Assembly (NCBI GenBank): GCA_934373635.1
Contig: CAKROZ010000002.1
Coordinates: 62,001-126,000 of the forward strand
Direction of reading: 5' to 3'
From: an uncultured Eubacteriales bacterium
Lineage (GTDB): Bacteria > Bacillota > Clostridia > Oscillospirales > CAG-272
DNA: 64,000 bases
Part shown: one piece after another, positions 33,857 to 42,938 of the stretch
Layout: the number at the start of each line of letters is the position of its first letter
How positions within the stretch are numbered: the stretch's first letter is position 1
The notes under the pieces: generated by a model
What the model saw: only the letters and a program-made list of their open reading frames with translations
The model's database searches: none
Told to the model about the DNA's origin: nothing
Program-made: the position numbers and the translations under genes

Positions 33857-35818
33857 TTATTTGGTGGTTTTGAGGTCGCGGATGCGATCGCGGAGGAACG
33901 CCGCCTTCTCGAATTCGAGCGTGCGGGACGCCTCGCGCATTTCGGCGGTCAGGCGCTCGATGAGGTCGGCGCGCTCCTTGGCGGTGAGCTTCTTCTTGCC
34001 ATCGCGCTCGGGCTTCTTGCCGATCTCGATGACGTCGGCGACCTTCTTGCGGATGGTGGTGGGGGTGATGCCGTGCTCCTCGTTATAGCGCATCTGGATC
34101 GCGCGGCGGCGGTTTGTCTCATCGATGGCGCCACGCATGGAGCCCGTGATCGTATCGGCGTACATGATCACGTGTCCGTTCACGTTTCGGGCGGCACGTC
34201 CGACCGTCTGAATGAGGGAGGTCTCACTGCGGAGGAAGCCCTCCTTATCGGCATCGAGGATCGCGACGAGGGAGACCTCGGGAATATCGAGCCCCTCCCG
34301 CAGAAGGTTGATGCCGACGAGGACATCGAATTCTCCGAGTCGGAGATCGCGGATGATCTGCATCCGCTCGATGGTCTCGACCTGATGGTGAATATATTTG
34401 ACCTTGATTGCGTGCGTGGATAGGTACTCGGTGAGATCCTCCGCCATCTTCTTTGTCATGGTGGTGACGAGCACCTTTTCCCCGCGGGCGACGGTGGCGC
34501 GGATCTCGCCGATGAGATCGTCGACCTGCCCCTCGATCGGGCGGACGGAGATCTCGGGATCGACAAGTCCCGTCGGACGGATGAGCTGCTCCACGGTGTT
34601 CGTGCTCTCCGCCTTCTCGTAGGGTCCCGGGGTCGCGCTGACGAAGACGACCTGACGGATCTTCTCTTCGAATTCCTCGAAGAACAGAGGACGGTTATCG
34701 AAGGCGGACGGAAGACGGAAGCCGTATTCGACGAGGTTCTTCTTCCTCGCATAGTCGCCACCGCTCATGCCCCGCACCTGCGGGAGCGTGACGTGCGACT
34801 CGTCGATGAACATGATGAAATCATCGGGGAAATAATCGAGAAGCGTATACGGTGTGCTCCCCGGGGCGCGTCCCGAAAGGACGCGGGAATAGTTCTCAAC
34901 ACCCGAACAAAAGCCAACTTCTCTTAACATTTCGATGTCGTAGCGGGTTCTTTCTTCGATTCTCTGCGCCTCGATGAGCTTATTCTGACTTTTGAAGAAT
35001 TCGACGCGTTCCTTCATTTCTTCTTCAATCTCGAGGAGAGCGGCTTCCCTCTTCTCGTCCGAGACGGCATAGTGCGTTGCGGGGAAGATTGCGGCGTAGG
35101 AGAGCGTCTCTTTCACCTCACCCGTGACGGTATTGATTTTGGAGAGGCGGTCGATCTCGTCACCGAAGAATTCGATGCGGATTGCCTCTTCTTTTCCCGA
35201 GGCGGGATAAACCTCGACGGTATCGCCGCGGATGCGGAATTTATCGCGGATGAAGTTCATGTCGTTGCGCTCGTAGCTGATGGCGACGAGACGGCGCACG
35301 AGCTCGTCCCGCGTCATCTGCTGCCCGGGGCGCAAAGAAATCAGGAGTCCCTGATACTCCGAGGGATCACCGAGAGAGTAGATACAGGAGACGGAGGAGA
35401 CGATGATAACGTCGCGCCGCTCGAAGAGCGCGGAGGTCGCGCTGTGCCGCAGCATATCGATCTCGTCGTTGATCATCGCGTCCTTTTCGATATACATGTC
35501 CTTACCGGGAATGTAGGCTTCGGGCTGATAATAGTCGTAATAGGAGACGAAATACTCGACGGCATTCTCGGGGAAAAACTCGCGAAACTCGGTGCAAAGC
35601 TGAGCGGCGAGCGTCTTATTGTGTGCGAGGACGAGGGTCGGTCGGTTCACGGCGGCGATAACGTTCGCCATGGTGAAGGTCTTTCCCGAACCGGTGACGC
35701 CGAGCAGGGTCTGCGCACGCTCGCCCGCCTCGATGCCCGAGATCAGTCCCGCGATCGCCTGCGGCTGATCGCCCGTCGGGCGGTATTCGCTTTTCAGATG
35801 AAATTTTCCGTCGTGCAT
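33857..35818 (-). CDS. uvrB: excinuclease ABC subunit B
   Basis: UvrB is the damage-verifying helicase-like subunit. The 653 residues include LLGVTGSGKTFTMANV (Walker A), the beta-hairpin segment YYDYYQPEAYIPGKD used for strand separation, SVSCIYSLGDP, DEXH-region TLPQVRGMSGGD, and a C-terminal UVR motif (EASRTLEFEKAAFLRD) that contacts UvrC. The ATG at 35818 follows GGAGGCGCGCC; a start six codons further out (35836) is less well placed. uvrC is not in the window. Confidence 0.97.
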   Translation of the reverse strand: MHDGKFHLKSEYRPTGDQPQAIAGLISGIEAGERAQTLLGVTGSGKTFTMANVIAAVNRPTLVLAHNKTLAAQLCTEFREFFPENAVEYFVSYYDYYQPEAYIPGKDMYIEKDAMINDEIDMLRHSATSALFERRDVIIVSSVSCIYSLGDPSEYQGLLISLRPGQQMTRDELVRRLVAISYERNDMNFIRDKFRIRGDTVEVYPASGKEEAIRIEFFGDEIDRLSKINTVTGEVKETLSYAAIFPATHYAVSDEKREAALLEIEEEMKERVEFFKSQNKLIEAQRIEERTRYDIEMLREVGFCSGVENYSRVLSGRAPGSTPYTLLDYFPDDFIMFIDESHVTLPQVRGMSGGDYARKKNLVEYGFRLPSAFDNRPLFFEEFEEKIRQVVFVSATPGPYEKAESTNTVEQLIRPTGLVDPEISVRPIEGQVDDLIGEIRATVARGEKVLVTTMTKKMAEDLTEYLSTHAIKVKYIHHQVETIERMQIIRDLRLGEFDVLVGINLLREGLDIPEVSLVAILDADKEGFLRSETSLIQTVGRAARNVNGHVIMYADTITGSMRGAIDETNRRRAIQMRYNEEHGITPTTIRKKVADVIEIGKKPERDGKKKLTAKERADLIERLTAEMREASRTLEFEKAAFLRDRIRDLKTTK

Positions 35819-35849
35819 GGCGCGCCTCCGTTTCATAGGGTACCTTCTT

Positions 35850-35878
35850 ATTATACACCGATTTTCTTAAAATGTAAA
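35850..35878 (-). promoter_or_regulatory. sigma-A promoter for uvrBA
   Basis: Minus-strand TTTACA (35873-35878) and TATAAT (35850-35855), spacer 17. No LexA-like or DinR box (GAAC-N4-GTTC) is obvious over it. Confidence 0.75.
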
Positions 35879-35961
35879 GGGATTGCTCCGAGAAATTTCA
35901 TCCTTCGACAAATTGCGAAGATCGGAAGGGCACTCAGAGAGACACCGTTTTGCGCAAGCGA

Positions 35962-36001
35962 CAAAAAAGATCGGGACGTGGTTTCCTTTCCCGATCTTTT
36001 T
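35962..36001. terminator. terminator downstream of the TPM operon
   Basis: AAAAAAGATCGGGA (35962-35975) and TCCCGATCTTTTTT pair perfectly around a short loop and could act in both directions. Confidence 0.8.
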
Positions 36002-36084
36002 TCGTATTCTATACGTTTTTTCTTGTTGCGTGTTGACGGACGCACCGAATGACGGGCGCACCCGCTTGCAAGGCGGAAATTTTG

Positions 36085-36840
36085 CTAACGGCTTCCGCGG
36101 CTTCCGCCTCCTCCGCCACCACCGCCTCCGCCCGAGGAATTCGAGGGAGAGGAGACGCGGACACGCGTGACATGCGCCGTGATAAAGGTATCGCCCTGAT
36201 CTACGAGCTTCATACGCGCGAAACGGTCGAGGGGGTAGATCGGCGCTTTCAGCTTCTTTTTATAGTGATAGATGACACCGCCCGCGGCGGCGCCCGCACA
36301 CACGACGGCAAGAAGGATCGAGATCACCACGACGCGGACGGTATGCTTCGCCTCCGCGTTCGGGTCGGGGATCGCGGCTTCTGCCGAAAGAGAGGCAAAC
36401 GCGATCACACCGTCGGCAAGCCATCCGCCCTTGATGTTATCGTACACATCATCCGCATCGAGGATGGCGTCCGCCTCACTGTCGGTCAGCTCGTCATACG
36501 CCTCACCGTAGGTAAAGAGCTCGTAGCGGTACTCGCCACCGTCAAGCCAAACGGCAAGAAGGATGCTGTCCTCGTTTTCCATGCGGCGAAGATAGCTTTC
36601 TCTTTCCTGCTTGTTGCGGCAAAGAAGCACGCCGTAATGAAAGCCCGTCTTCTCCTGCGCGTCGGTGAGAGCGGAGAGGACTCTCTCACGCTCCGTGACA
36701 TTGAGATAACCGTTGTCATAAAAAACAGGCTCATAAATTCCGGTCGACGTCACCTCCGCCTCGGCAAAGGCAACGGTCGAAAACATCGTGCACAACAACA
36801 GAAAAATGCAGAGAAATGCAAACAAAACTTTTCTTTTCAT
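36085..36840 (-). CDS. TPM domain membrane-anchored protein (YgcG type)
   Basis: This 251-residue protein has a signal peptide (MKRKVLFAFLCIFLLLCTMF, cleavage near AFA), an extracellular TPM-like domain (about residues 40-160, with YDNGYLNVTERERVLSAL and SILLAVWLDGGEYRYELF), one membrane span (VRVVVISILLAVVCAGAAAGG) and a cytoplasmic tail ending in a run of ten glycines (SSGGGGGGGGGGSRGSR). Such proteins are linked to membrane-protein quality control or acid-phosphatase-like activities, but their role is not clear. It overlaps the preceding zinc-ribbon gene (TGATG), so translation is coupled. Confidence 0.75.
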   Translation of the reverse strand: MKRKVLFAFLCIFLLLCTMFSTVAFAEAEVTSTGIYEPVFYDNGYLNVTERERVLSALTDAQEKTGFHYGVLLCRNKQERESYLRRMENEDSILLAVWLDGGEYRYELFTYGEAYDELTDSEADAILDADDVYDNIKGGWLADGVIAFASLSAEAAIPDPNAEAKHTVRVVVISILLAVVCAGAAAGGVIYHYKKKLKAPIYPLDRFARMKLVDQGDTFITAHVTRVRVSSPSNSSGGGGGGGGGGSRGSR

Positions 36841-37889
36841 CAGAAGAAGAACCTCCCGATCAAGAAAAAGATAAGGAAGGCGGCGGCAAAGGTGCCGAGT
36901 GCGAGGAAGAAGATCTTCCAAAAGCTGACGGGCAGCTCACCGTAGATTTTCCCCGTATAGCCGTTCATCGCGTAGGTGAAAATCTTGTCTTTTCTGTCGC
37001 GATAGGTCAGGATCCACACGGGGAGCAGGGTGTATTCCCACGCGGCGTGACCGACAAGAAGGTCGCAGCGCTCTCCGTCCTTCGAGGTATAATTGTTTGC
37101 GGTATCGGAAAGGAGCGTTCTCGCGTAGTTCTGCATCTTTCCGCGGACCTCGCCCGTCAGGGCATTTCGCTCGATGTCCCTCTTTTTTGCCTGATAGCCG
37201 AGAAGATAGGGCATGTCAAAATCGACATGTGCGTCGGAGGGGTACGGCAGAATTCCCTCGAGCATCTTCTTATCCGCGGTAGAGAGTGCCGAGGTGGTGA
37301 TGTCCTCAAAGTGAATCTCGCCGCGGCGGTAGACATCGTAATCTCTGACCTCGGTATACTGGTAATCTCCCGCGCGCCATGTGCGCACGCGGTGACCACG
37401 CGCGTGGTAGTGTCCCGTGGCGTCGGCATCGGTGACCCAATAGGGGAAGTAGACGCCCGACATCTTATCCACCTGCGCGTCGTCGAAATAGTTCTTCGGA
37501 AGGAAATGCTTCTTTTTCGCATAGGCGAGGAAAGCGTCGACGGCGCCCTTTTTATCGAATTTGAAGGGAATGACCTTCGCGGGACGCATGACGCCGCTCA
37601 CTCGGTCGGTCAGGACCACGGGATTGTGGCAGTAGTAGCAGAAGTTCGCGACCGTCTCCTTATCCGTCACGACCTCCGCCCCGCAGGAGGGGCAGTGATA
37701 CTCTCTGACGGACTCGGAAAAGGCGGCATCCGCCTCTGCCTGCTTCTCTGCCCTCTCCGCGCTCGCGGTCTTGTCAAGCTCTTCCTTCGTGAAGTCGGAA
37801 AGACAGAATTCGCAGACGAATTTCTGCGTATTCGCATCAAAGACAAGACCCGCGTCGCAGTTCGGGCAACGGTAGGTTACGGTTGCCAT
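36840..37889 (-). CDS. TFIIB-type zinc ribbon membrane protein
   Basis: This 349-residue protein has two zinc ribbons near the N-terminus (CPNCDAGLVF/CEFCLSDF at about residues 8-32, CPSCGAEV/CYYCHNPVV at about 66-92), a long soluble middle with VYFPYWVTDADATG, and a hydrophobic C-terminus with membrane spans (IFFLALGTFAAAFLIFFLIGRFFF, split as needed). It resembles the TFIIB-type zinc ribbon proteins of Clostridia that lie beside SPFH proteins. It starts right after the SPFH gene stop and overlaps the TPM gene, so the three act together. Its biochemical role is unknown. Confidence 0.75.
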   Translation of the reverse strand: MATVTYRCPNCDAGLVFDANTQKFVCEFCLSDFTKEELDKTASAERAEKQAEADAAFSESVREYHCPSCGAEVVTDKETVANFCYYCHNPVVLTDRVSGVMRPAKVIPFKFDKKGAVDAFLAYAKKKHFLPKNYFDDAQVDKMSGVYFPYWVTDADATGHYHARGHRVRTWRAGDYQYTEVRDYDVYRRGEIHFEDITTSALSTADKKMLEGILPYPSDAHVDFDMPYLLGYQAKKRDIERNALTGEVRGKMQNYARTLLSDTANNYTSKDGERCDLLVGHAAWEYTLLPVWILTYRDRKDKIFTYAMNGYTGKIYGELPVSFWKIFFLALGTFAAAFLIFFLIGRFFF

Positions 37890-39140
37890 TTACTCGTGCT
37901 TCTTTCCGCACTCTCCGCAGAATTTCGCGGAGGCGGGATTCTTCGCCCCGCAGGAGCAGGTCCACTCGTCGGCGGGGCGGGGCTTTCCGCATTCGGAGCA
38001 GAATTTGCCCGTATTTTTCGTGCCGCAGGAGCAGGTCCAGCCCTCCTCGGGCTTCGGCTTCCCGCACTCGGCGCAGAATTTACCCGTGTTCCTTGCACCG
38101 CAGGAGCAGACCCATCCGCCCGCGGCGGCACTTTCCTTCTGTGCCTTCATCTGCTCGCGGTTGGTCTCGGAGGCACTTGCCATAAAGTTGCCTGCCGCGC
38201 CCATGCCGACGCCCATGCCGATGAAGGAGCCGGCGGCGTTGCCGCTCTTCCCCGCGTTTTCCATTCCGCGGGCAATGCTTCCCTGCACGTAGCCTTCCCT
38301 GACCGAGGCGTCACCGAGCATGGCACCCTTATTGCGCATGTTGATGAGCTCCTTCGAGTCATCGTCGTAGGAGATGCTCGCGATACCGACCGCCTGCACC
38401 TCAAAGCCGCGCATCGTCTTCCACTCCTCGTCAAGCTCGGTCGCCATGTAATCGGAGAGCTCGCGGGACTTCGACGTGACGTAGGAGATGCGGATGCCGT
38501 CGGCGGACATCTTATTGATGGCGCTCTGGAGCGCCTCGAGGAATTCCGAGAGATACTGCTCGTTGATCTCGTCCATCTCGACGCGGTCGGCGTTCTTCGG
38601 AATGGCTTCCGAATAGAATTTGACGGGATCGGTGATCTTTACCGAGTATGTACCGTGCGCGCGCAGGAAGAGCTCGGAATTGTAGAAGTTGTCAAAATAG
38701 TTGACGGGGGTACGGGTGCCGAAGCGGATGCCCTTGATCTCCTGAAGGTTGATGAAGAAGATCTTCTGCTTCTGCGTCGGGATGCCGCCGTACTTGATAC
38801 GGGAGAAGCTCTCCTTGATGGCGCCGCCGAGATTGCCGTTGAAAAGAGAGGGCGCCGCCTTGTTGTCTACCTTATAATATCCTTCCTCCGCGGTGTAGTC
38901 GACGATCTTACCGCCGTCGACGAGGATCATGAACTGGTTCGGGTAAACGTGGACGAGCGAGCCGTCGGTGATGAAGTCCTCCGTCCCCTTCTTGTTGCTG
39001 TTTCTCTTATCGTTTCTGCGGACCTTCACGCCTTTGGTAAAGACGGTGGTGTCTCCCATGTCGTCCGCCTCGAACGCCTCGATCCACTGATCGGCGAGAC
39101 CGCCGCCGATGGCGGAGAGTGTAGCCTTGATGATTCCCAT
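37890..39140 (-). CDS. SPFH domain protein (virion-core/YdjI type) with three zinc ribbons
   Basis: This 416-residue protein has an SPFH/band-7-like core (about residues 10-290: AIGGGLADQWIEAFEADDMG, IFFINLQEIKGIRFGT and VQAVGIASISYDDDSKELI). A glycine/methionine-rich linker (SFIGMGVGMGAAGNFM) leads to three tandem zinc ribbons at the C-terminus, each WxCSCGAxN...KFCxECGK. B. subtilis YdjI is the nearest well-known relative and binds membranes stressed by cationic peptides; I infer a similar scaffold role. AAGGAGGATATATTC precedes the ATG at 39140. First gene of the three-gene operon. Confidence 0.82.
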   Translation of the reverse strand: MGIIKATLSAIGGGLADQWIEAFEADDMGDTTVFTKGVKVRRNDKRNSNKKGTEDFITDGSLVHVYPNQFMILVDGGKIVDYTAEEGYYKVDNKAAPSLFNGNLGGAIKESFSRIKYGGIPTQKQKIFFINLQEIKGIRFGTRTPVNYFDNFYNSELFLRAHGTYSVKITDPVKFYSEAIPKNADRVEMDEINEQYLSEFLEALQSAINKMSADGIRISYVTSKSRELSDYMATELDEEWKTMRGFEVQAVGIASISYDDDSKELINMRNKGAMLGDASVREGYVQGSIARGMENAGKSGNAAGSFIGMGVGMGAAGNFMASASETNREQMKAQKESAAAGGWVCSCGARNTGKFCAECGKPKPEEGWTCSCGTKNTGKFCSECGKPRPADEWTCSCGAKNPASAKFCGECGKKHE

Positions 39141-39178
39141 GAATATATCCTCCTTAACGGGTAGAATTTTCTGCTTAC

Positions 39179-39207
39179 AGTGTACCATATCGGGCGAAAT
39201 TTGTCAA
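39179..39207 (-). promoter_or_regulatory. sigma-A promoter for the SPFH operon
   Basis: Minus-strand TTGACA (39202-39207) and TACACT (39179-39184), spacer 17. Confidence 0.7.
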
Positions 39208-39335
39208 GAAGAAATCTTCGGTTTTTCAAAGATTCCGCCCCGTGCGAAAAGAATTTACGATGCGGCTACACGGCAAAAATTTACGTAGCAAATCCGCCGC
39301 AATTCTTTGTTCGCTCCGAGTATTCAAACCTCCAC

Positions 39336-39371
39336 GAAAAAAAGCTTGCCGCAAACGGGATCCGTTTGCGG
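39336..39371 (-). terminator. terminator after yebC
   Basis: GCCGCAAACGG (39347-39357) pairs with CCGTTTGCGGC (39361-39371) around GAT; on the minus strand AAGCTTTTTTT follows. Confidence 0.8.
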
Positions 39372-39380
39372 CAGAGGTTT

Positions 39381-40106
39381 TCAATTGTCCCAGTTGGTAT
39401 ATACGGCGTTGACGTCATCGTCCTCGTTGAATTTATCGAGCATTTTTTCCATGTTCTCGATGTCCTCGGGATTCTCGAGGGTGACGTAGGTGGACGGGAC
39501 CTTCGCGAGGTCGGCGGTGTCGATGCGGTAGCCGAGCGCGATGATGGCGTCACGAACGCGGTCGAGGTCGTCGGGGGCCGTATAGATGGAATACTCGCCG
39601 TCATCCGACTTGATGTCCTCGGCGCCACATTCGAGCGCGTCCTCCATGACCTTATCCTCGTCAAGCTCGTCGTCCTCGTCGATGATGGTGATCACTCCCT
39701 TTTCCTCGAACATGAAGGAGACGCATCCGTTCTGTCCCATGTTGCCGCCGTACTTATTGAACCATGCGCGCACATTGCCCGCGGTACGGTTGCGGTTGTC
39801 GGTCGAGGTCTCAACGATGATCGCGACACCCGAGGGACCGTAGCCCTCGTAGCTGATCTCCTCGTAAACGACATCGTTGTTCTCCGAGAATTTCTTGATG
39901 GTTCTCTGAATGTTGTCGTTCGGGACGTTGTTCGCCTTCGCCTTCGCGATCAGGTCGCGCAGCTTGCCGTTCACGGTCGGGTCGGGGCCGCCCGCCTTGA
40001 TGGCGACTGCCATTTCCTTTCCGATCTTGGTGAAGATCTTCGCCTTTGCGGCATCCGACTTCTCCTTTTTGTGCTTGATATTATTCCACTTGGAATGTCC
40101 TGACAT
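39381..40106 (-). CDS. yebC: YebC/PmpR family regulator (TACO1-like)
   Basis: This 241-residue protein belongs to the YebC/TACO1 family, which acts on translation of proline-rich motifs or as a DNA-binding regulator depending on the member. It begins MSGHSKWNNIKHKKEKSDAAKAKIF, the invariant family start, and has GGPDPTVNGKLRDLI and GYGPSGVAIIVE. AGGAGGTATTT precedes the ATG. It is the last gene of the cmk-like/argS/yebC run, 41 bases after argS. Confidence 0.94.
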   Translation of the reverse strand: MSGHSKWNNIKHKKEKSDAAKAKIFTKIGKEMAVAIKAGGPDPTVNGKLRDLIAKAKANNVPNDNIQRTIKKFSENNDVVYEEISYEGYGPSGVAIIVETSTDNRNRTAGNVRAWFNKYGGNMGQNGCVSFMFEEKGVITIIDEDDELDEDKVMEDALECGAEDIKSDDGEYSIYTAPDDLDRVRDAIIALGYRIDTADLAKVPSTYVTLENPEDIENMEKMLDKFNEDDDVNAVYTNWDN

Positions 40107-40147
40107 AAATACCTCCTGCCGCATGGCGGCGTTTTATTAGCGTGTGA

Positions 40148-41896
40148 TCAGATCTTTTCGGGCGTCTGCATACAGATGAGATGCAGGGCGCGTCCGAGGA
40201 CGCGACGGGTCGCGTCGGTGAGTGCGAGGCGGTTCTCCCTCTCCGCCTCGTTCTCCGAGGTGAGGATCGGGCAATCGTGATAGAAGCCGTTGTACGCCGC
40301 GCACAGATCGAGAATATAGCGGGTGACGACCGAGGGCTCATAGTCCGCGAGCGCCGCCTCGATCTTCTCGGGGAAGAGGGCGAGGGCCTTGACAAGCTCT
40401 CCTTCCTTCGCGGAAAGGGGAGCGTCCGTCATACGATGCGCCCCGGGTGCCTTCTCGAGCACCGAGCAGGTGCGTGCGTAGGTGTACTGGGCATAGGGAC
40501 CCGTGTTGCCGTCAAAGGTGAGCGCGTCCTCCATCATGAAGTTGATGTCTCGCATCCGGTTGTTCGAAAGATAATAGAAGATGATGGCGCCGACGCCGAC
40601 CTTCTCGGCGATGGCGTGACATTCCTCGGGATCGGGGTGCTTCTCCCTCGCGATCTCCTCGACACGGGAGATGGCTTCGGCAAAGAGATCCTTCAGAAGA
40701 ATGACATTGCCCGTGCGGGTCGCGAGCTTCATCCCGTTGATGCTGACGGTGCCGTAGGGAACGTGGACGAGACGATCGTACCAGTCGTAGCCCATCAGCT
40801 CCACGACCTTGAACCACTGGGCGAAGTGCAGAGACTGCGCGGCGCTCGTGACATAGATGGCTTTATCGAAATGATAGGTATTCTGCCGATAGACGGCGGC
40901 GGCGATGTCTCTTGTCGGGTAGAGGGTGGAGCCGTCCCGCTTCAAAATCAGGCAGGGAGGCATGTTCCACTTCGAGAGGTCGACGATGGACGCGCCGTCA
41001 TCGATCGTGAGAAGCCCCGACTTGCGGAGCTTTTCCACCTCGGCGGGCATCTTATCGGTATAGAAGGATTCTCCCTTATAGCTGTCGAAGGTGATGCCGA
41101 GCAGGCGATAGGTCTTCTCGTATTCTTTCAGGCTGACCGAGACGAACCACTTCCAGAGCGCGAGGTTCTCCTCGTCGTGCTCCTCGAGCTTCTTGAATTC
41201 GGCGCGGGCAAGGTCGGCAAGGTGCGAGGACTTCTTCCCGTTCGGATTCTCGGCGAGGGAGGCATCCTCCTCCGCCTTGATCTCGTTGTTGATGCGGACG
41301 TACAGGGCGACGAGGGCGTCGACGCCCCCCGCCTCCACCGCTTCTTTATCTCCCCAGAGCTTATAGGCGACGATCAGCTTTCCGAATTGGGTGCCCCAGT
41401 CGCCGAGGTAGTTGATGCCGATGCAACGGTAGCCCGCGAATTCGTGCAGAAGCTTCAGCGAATGACCGATCACGGTCGTGCCGAGATGCCCGATGTGAAA
41501 GGGCTTCGCAACATTGGGAGAGGAATAGTCGAGCACGACCGTCTTTCCGACGCCCGTCATCGGCGAGCCGTAGGACTCGTTCTCGAAGATCTCCCGAATC
41601 ACACGGGAGGCGAGTACGGCGGGATCGATACGGAAATTGAGATACCCGTTCACCGCGTCGACACCCGCGACCCCATCACAGGAGACGTCCTCGGCGATGG
41701 TCTCCGCGATCTCCTTCGGCGAACGGCGAAGGGCACGCGAGAGGCGGAAGCACGGAAGGGCGAGATCGCCCATCGCGGCATCGGGCGGGTATTCGAGATT
41801 CGCCGCCACCTCGGCGGCGGTCAGTGCCGATGCGGGGAATTTTCTCGTCGCGGAGGCGACGATCGCTTCGGCGATCTGTTGTTTCAGCTTTTGCAT
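40148..41896 (-). CDS. argS: arginyl-tRNA synthetase
   Basis: This 582-residue class I synthetase charges tRNA-Arg. It has the additional N-terminal Add-1 domain (about residues 1-110), the HIGH signature in NVAKPFHIGHLGTTVIGHSL (about 130-145), a KMSKS-region variant in LATRTGNVILLKDL and a helical anticodon-binding domain ending MQTPEKI. The KMSK motif is replaced by MATRTGN-like KLATRTGN, as in many bacterial ArgRS enzymes. It starts 18 bases after the kinase gene. Confidence 0.95.
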   Translation of the reverse strand: MQKLKQQIAEAIVASATRKFPASALTAAEVAANLEYPPDAAMGDLALPCFRLSRALRRSPKEIAETIAEDVSCDGVAGVDAVNGYLNFRIDPAVLASRVIREIFENESYGSPMTGVGKTVVLDYSSPNVAKPFHIGHLGTTVIGHSLKLLHEFAGYRCIGINYLGDWGTQFGKLIVAYKLWGDKEAVEAGGVDALVALYVRINNEIKAEEDASLAENPNGKKSSHLADLARAEFKKLEEHDEENLALWKWFVSVSLKEYEKTYRLLGITFDSYKGESFYTDKMPAEVEKLRKSGLLTIDDGASIVDLSKWNMPPCLILKRDGSTLYPTRDIAAAVYRQNTYHFDKAIYVTSAAQSLHFAQWFKVVELMGYDWYDRLVHVPYGTVSINGMKLATRTGNVILLKDLFAEAISRVEEIAREKHPDPEECHAIAEKVGVGAIIFYYLSNNRMRDINFMMEDALTFDGNTGPYAQYTYARTCSVLEKAPGAHRMTDAPLSAKEGELVKALALFPEKIEAALADYEPSVVTRYILDLCAAYNGFYHDCPILTSENEAERENRLALTDATRRVLGRALHLICMQTPEKI

Positions 41897-41914
41897 ATCC
41901 TATCCTTTCAAAAC

Positions 41915-42739
41915 TCAAAGAGAGTCTTTCATGCGAACGTAGGTCTTCCCCTCCGTCCCCTCGGGCACCGGCACAAGGCGGGCGGGCAAAAATTTCTCTT
42001 CCCCGAGCACGTAGGCGAGCACGCTCTCCGCGCCACCGACCAGACGGAATTCCCCGTCGGTCTCAGAGACCTCGGCAAGAGGCAGGGTCTCTCCCCGCTC
42101 CATCGCGGCAAGAAGGGCGTTCACCTTTTCTTCGTCGGGCGCGTCGTCCTCGTAGTAGATGCGCTCGGGCGAAAGAAGGAGGGGCGCATAAGGCTCGCCC
42201 GCGTTCTTTCTTTCAAACGCGCAAAGGATCGCCTCCGCGATGTCCGCGGGGGTCGCCTTCGTCGTATCGACAACAAGGTCGTAGTTGGTCAGATCCTTGA
42301 TGTTCACGCCGTAGAGCTCGAAATAACGCTTCTTCTCGCTCGCCCTGCGGCTCGCCGTCTCGGCGATCGTCGCGGCGAGGGTATCGGCGTGTTCACCGAC
42401 GCGGTGCTCCTTCATGATGCGCAGTGCGCTCGTCTCGGGGTCGGTGGACAGATAGACCTTAAAGGTGCCCGCCGTAAAGTGCCACGCCATACGGGAATCG
42501 ATCACGAGGGCGCGGGGATCGTCACCGAGGCGGCGGAGCCCGTCGTCGATCTCGCGGTCGATCTCGCGGTGCGTCTCCATGTACTCGTTGAGCGCGAGGA
42601 CGGTCATGCCGTGCTTCTTCGCGATCTCGCGAACGATGGCGCCCGTGGAATAGTATTCCGCGCCGAGACGCTCGATCAGGATCTTCGCGATGGTGCTCTT
42701 CCCGCTTCCGAGGTCGCCTGCAAGAGAAATTTTATTCAT
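41915..42739 (-). CDS. cytidylate-kinase-like protein with C-terminal ParB-N-like domain
   Basis: The 274 residues fall into two parts. Residues 1 to about 190 are a cytidylate kinase-like P-loop domain (GDLGSGKSTIAK at residues 8-19; YYSTGAIVREIA; VIDSRMAWH; YDLVVDTTKATP), which would phosphorylate CMP or a similar nucleotide. Residues about 200-274 look like the fold of the ParB N-terminal domain (RIYYEDDAPDEEKVNALLAAM, GETLPLAEVSETDGEFRLVGGAESVLAYV). This joining is not one that I recognise. The ATG at 42739 follows GGAG; the long frame to 42955 overlaps the divergent gene. It leads argS and yebC. Confidence 0.75.
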   Translation of the reverse strand: MNKISLAGDLGSGKSTIAKILIERLGAEYYSTGAIVREIAKKHGMTVLALNEYMETHREIDREIDDGLRRLGDDPRALVIDSRMAWHFTAGTFKVYLSTDPETSALRIMKEHRVGEHADTLAATIAETASRRASEKKRYFELYGVNIKDLTNYDLVVDTTKATPADIAEAILCAFERKNAGEPYAPLLLSPERIYYEDDAPDEEKVNALLAAMERGETLPLAEVSETDGEFRLVGGAESVLAYVLGEEKFLPARLVPVPEGTEGKTYVRMKDSL

Positions 42740-42772
42740 GAATGTCTCCACAAAATAAATAAAGTATTTACA

Positions 42773-42801
42773 ATTATAACGCAAAAGGCACGGCTTGTCA
42801 A
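42773..42801 (-). promoter_or_regulatory. sigma-A promoter for the cmk-like/argS/yebC operon
   Basis: Minus-strand TTGACA (42796-42801) and TATAAT (42773-42778) with a 17-base spacer. Confidence 0.8.
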
Positions 42802-42938
42802 TATTTTTGTCGAAAGTTCCCTTCGTGAAGCGCAATTTTTCCGATTTTTCCGATTTGTCGGACAAAGCGGGAAATTTATGAATAAAAGGGGGCGAAGTTG
42901 AAAAGAATACCAACAGAAAACAGGAAAGGAAAAGGATC

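Noticed and set aside
40181..42901. 906-codon frame opposite argS and the kinase gene
   Set aside because: Antisense shadow across two real genes with clear motifs on the other strand.
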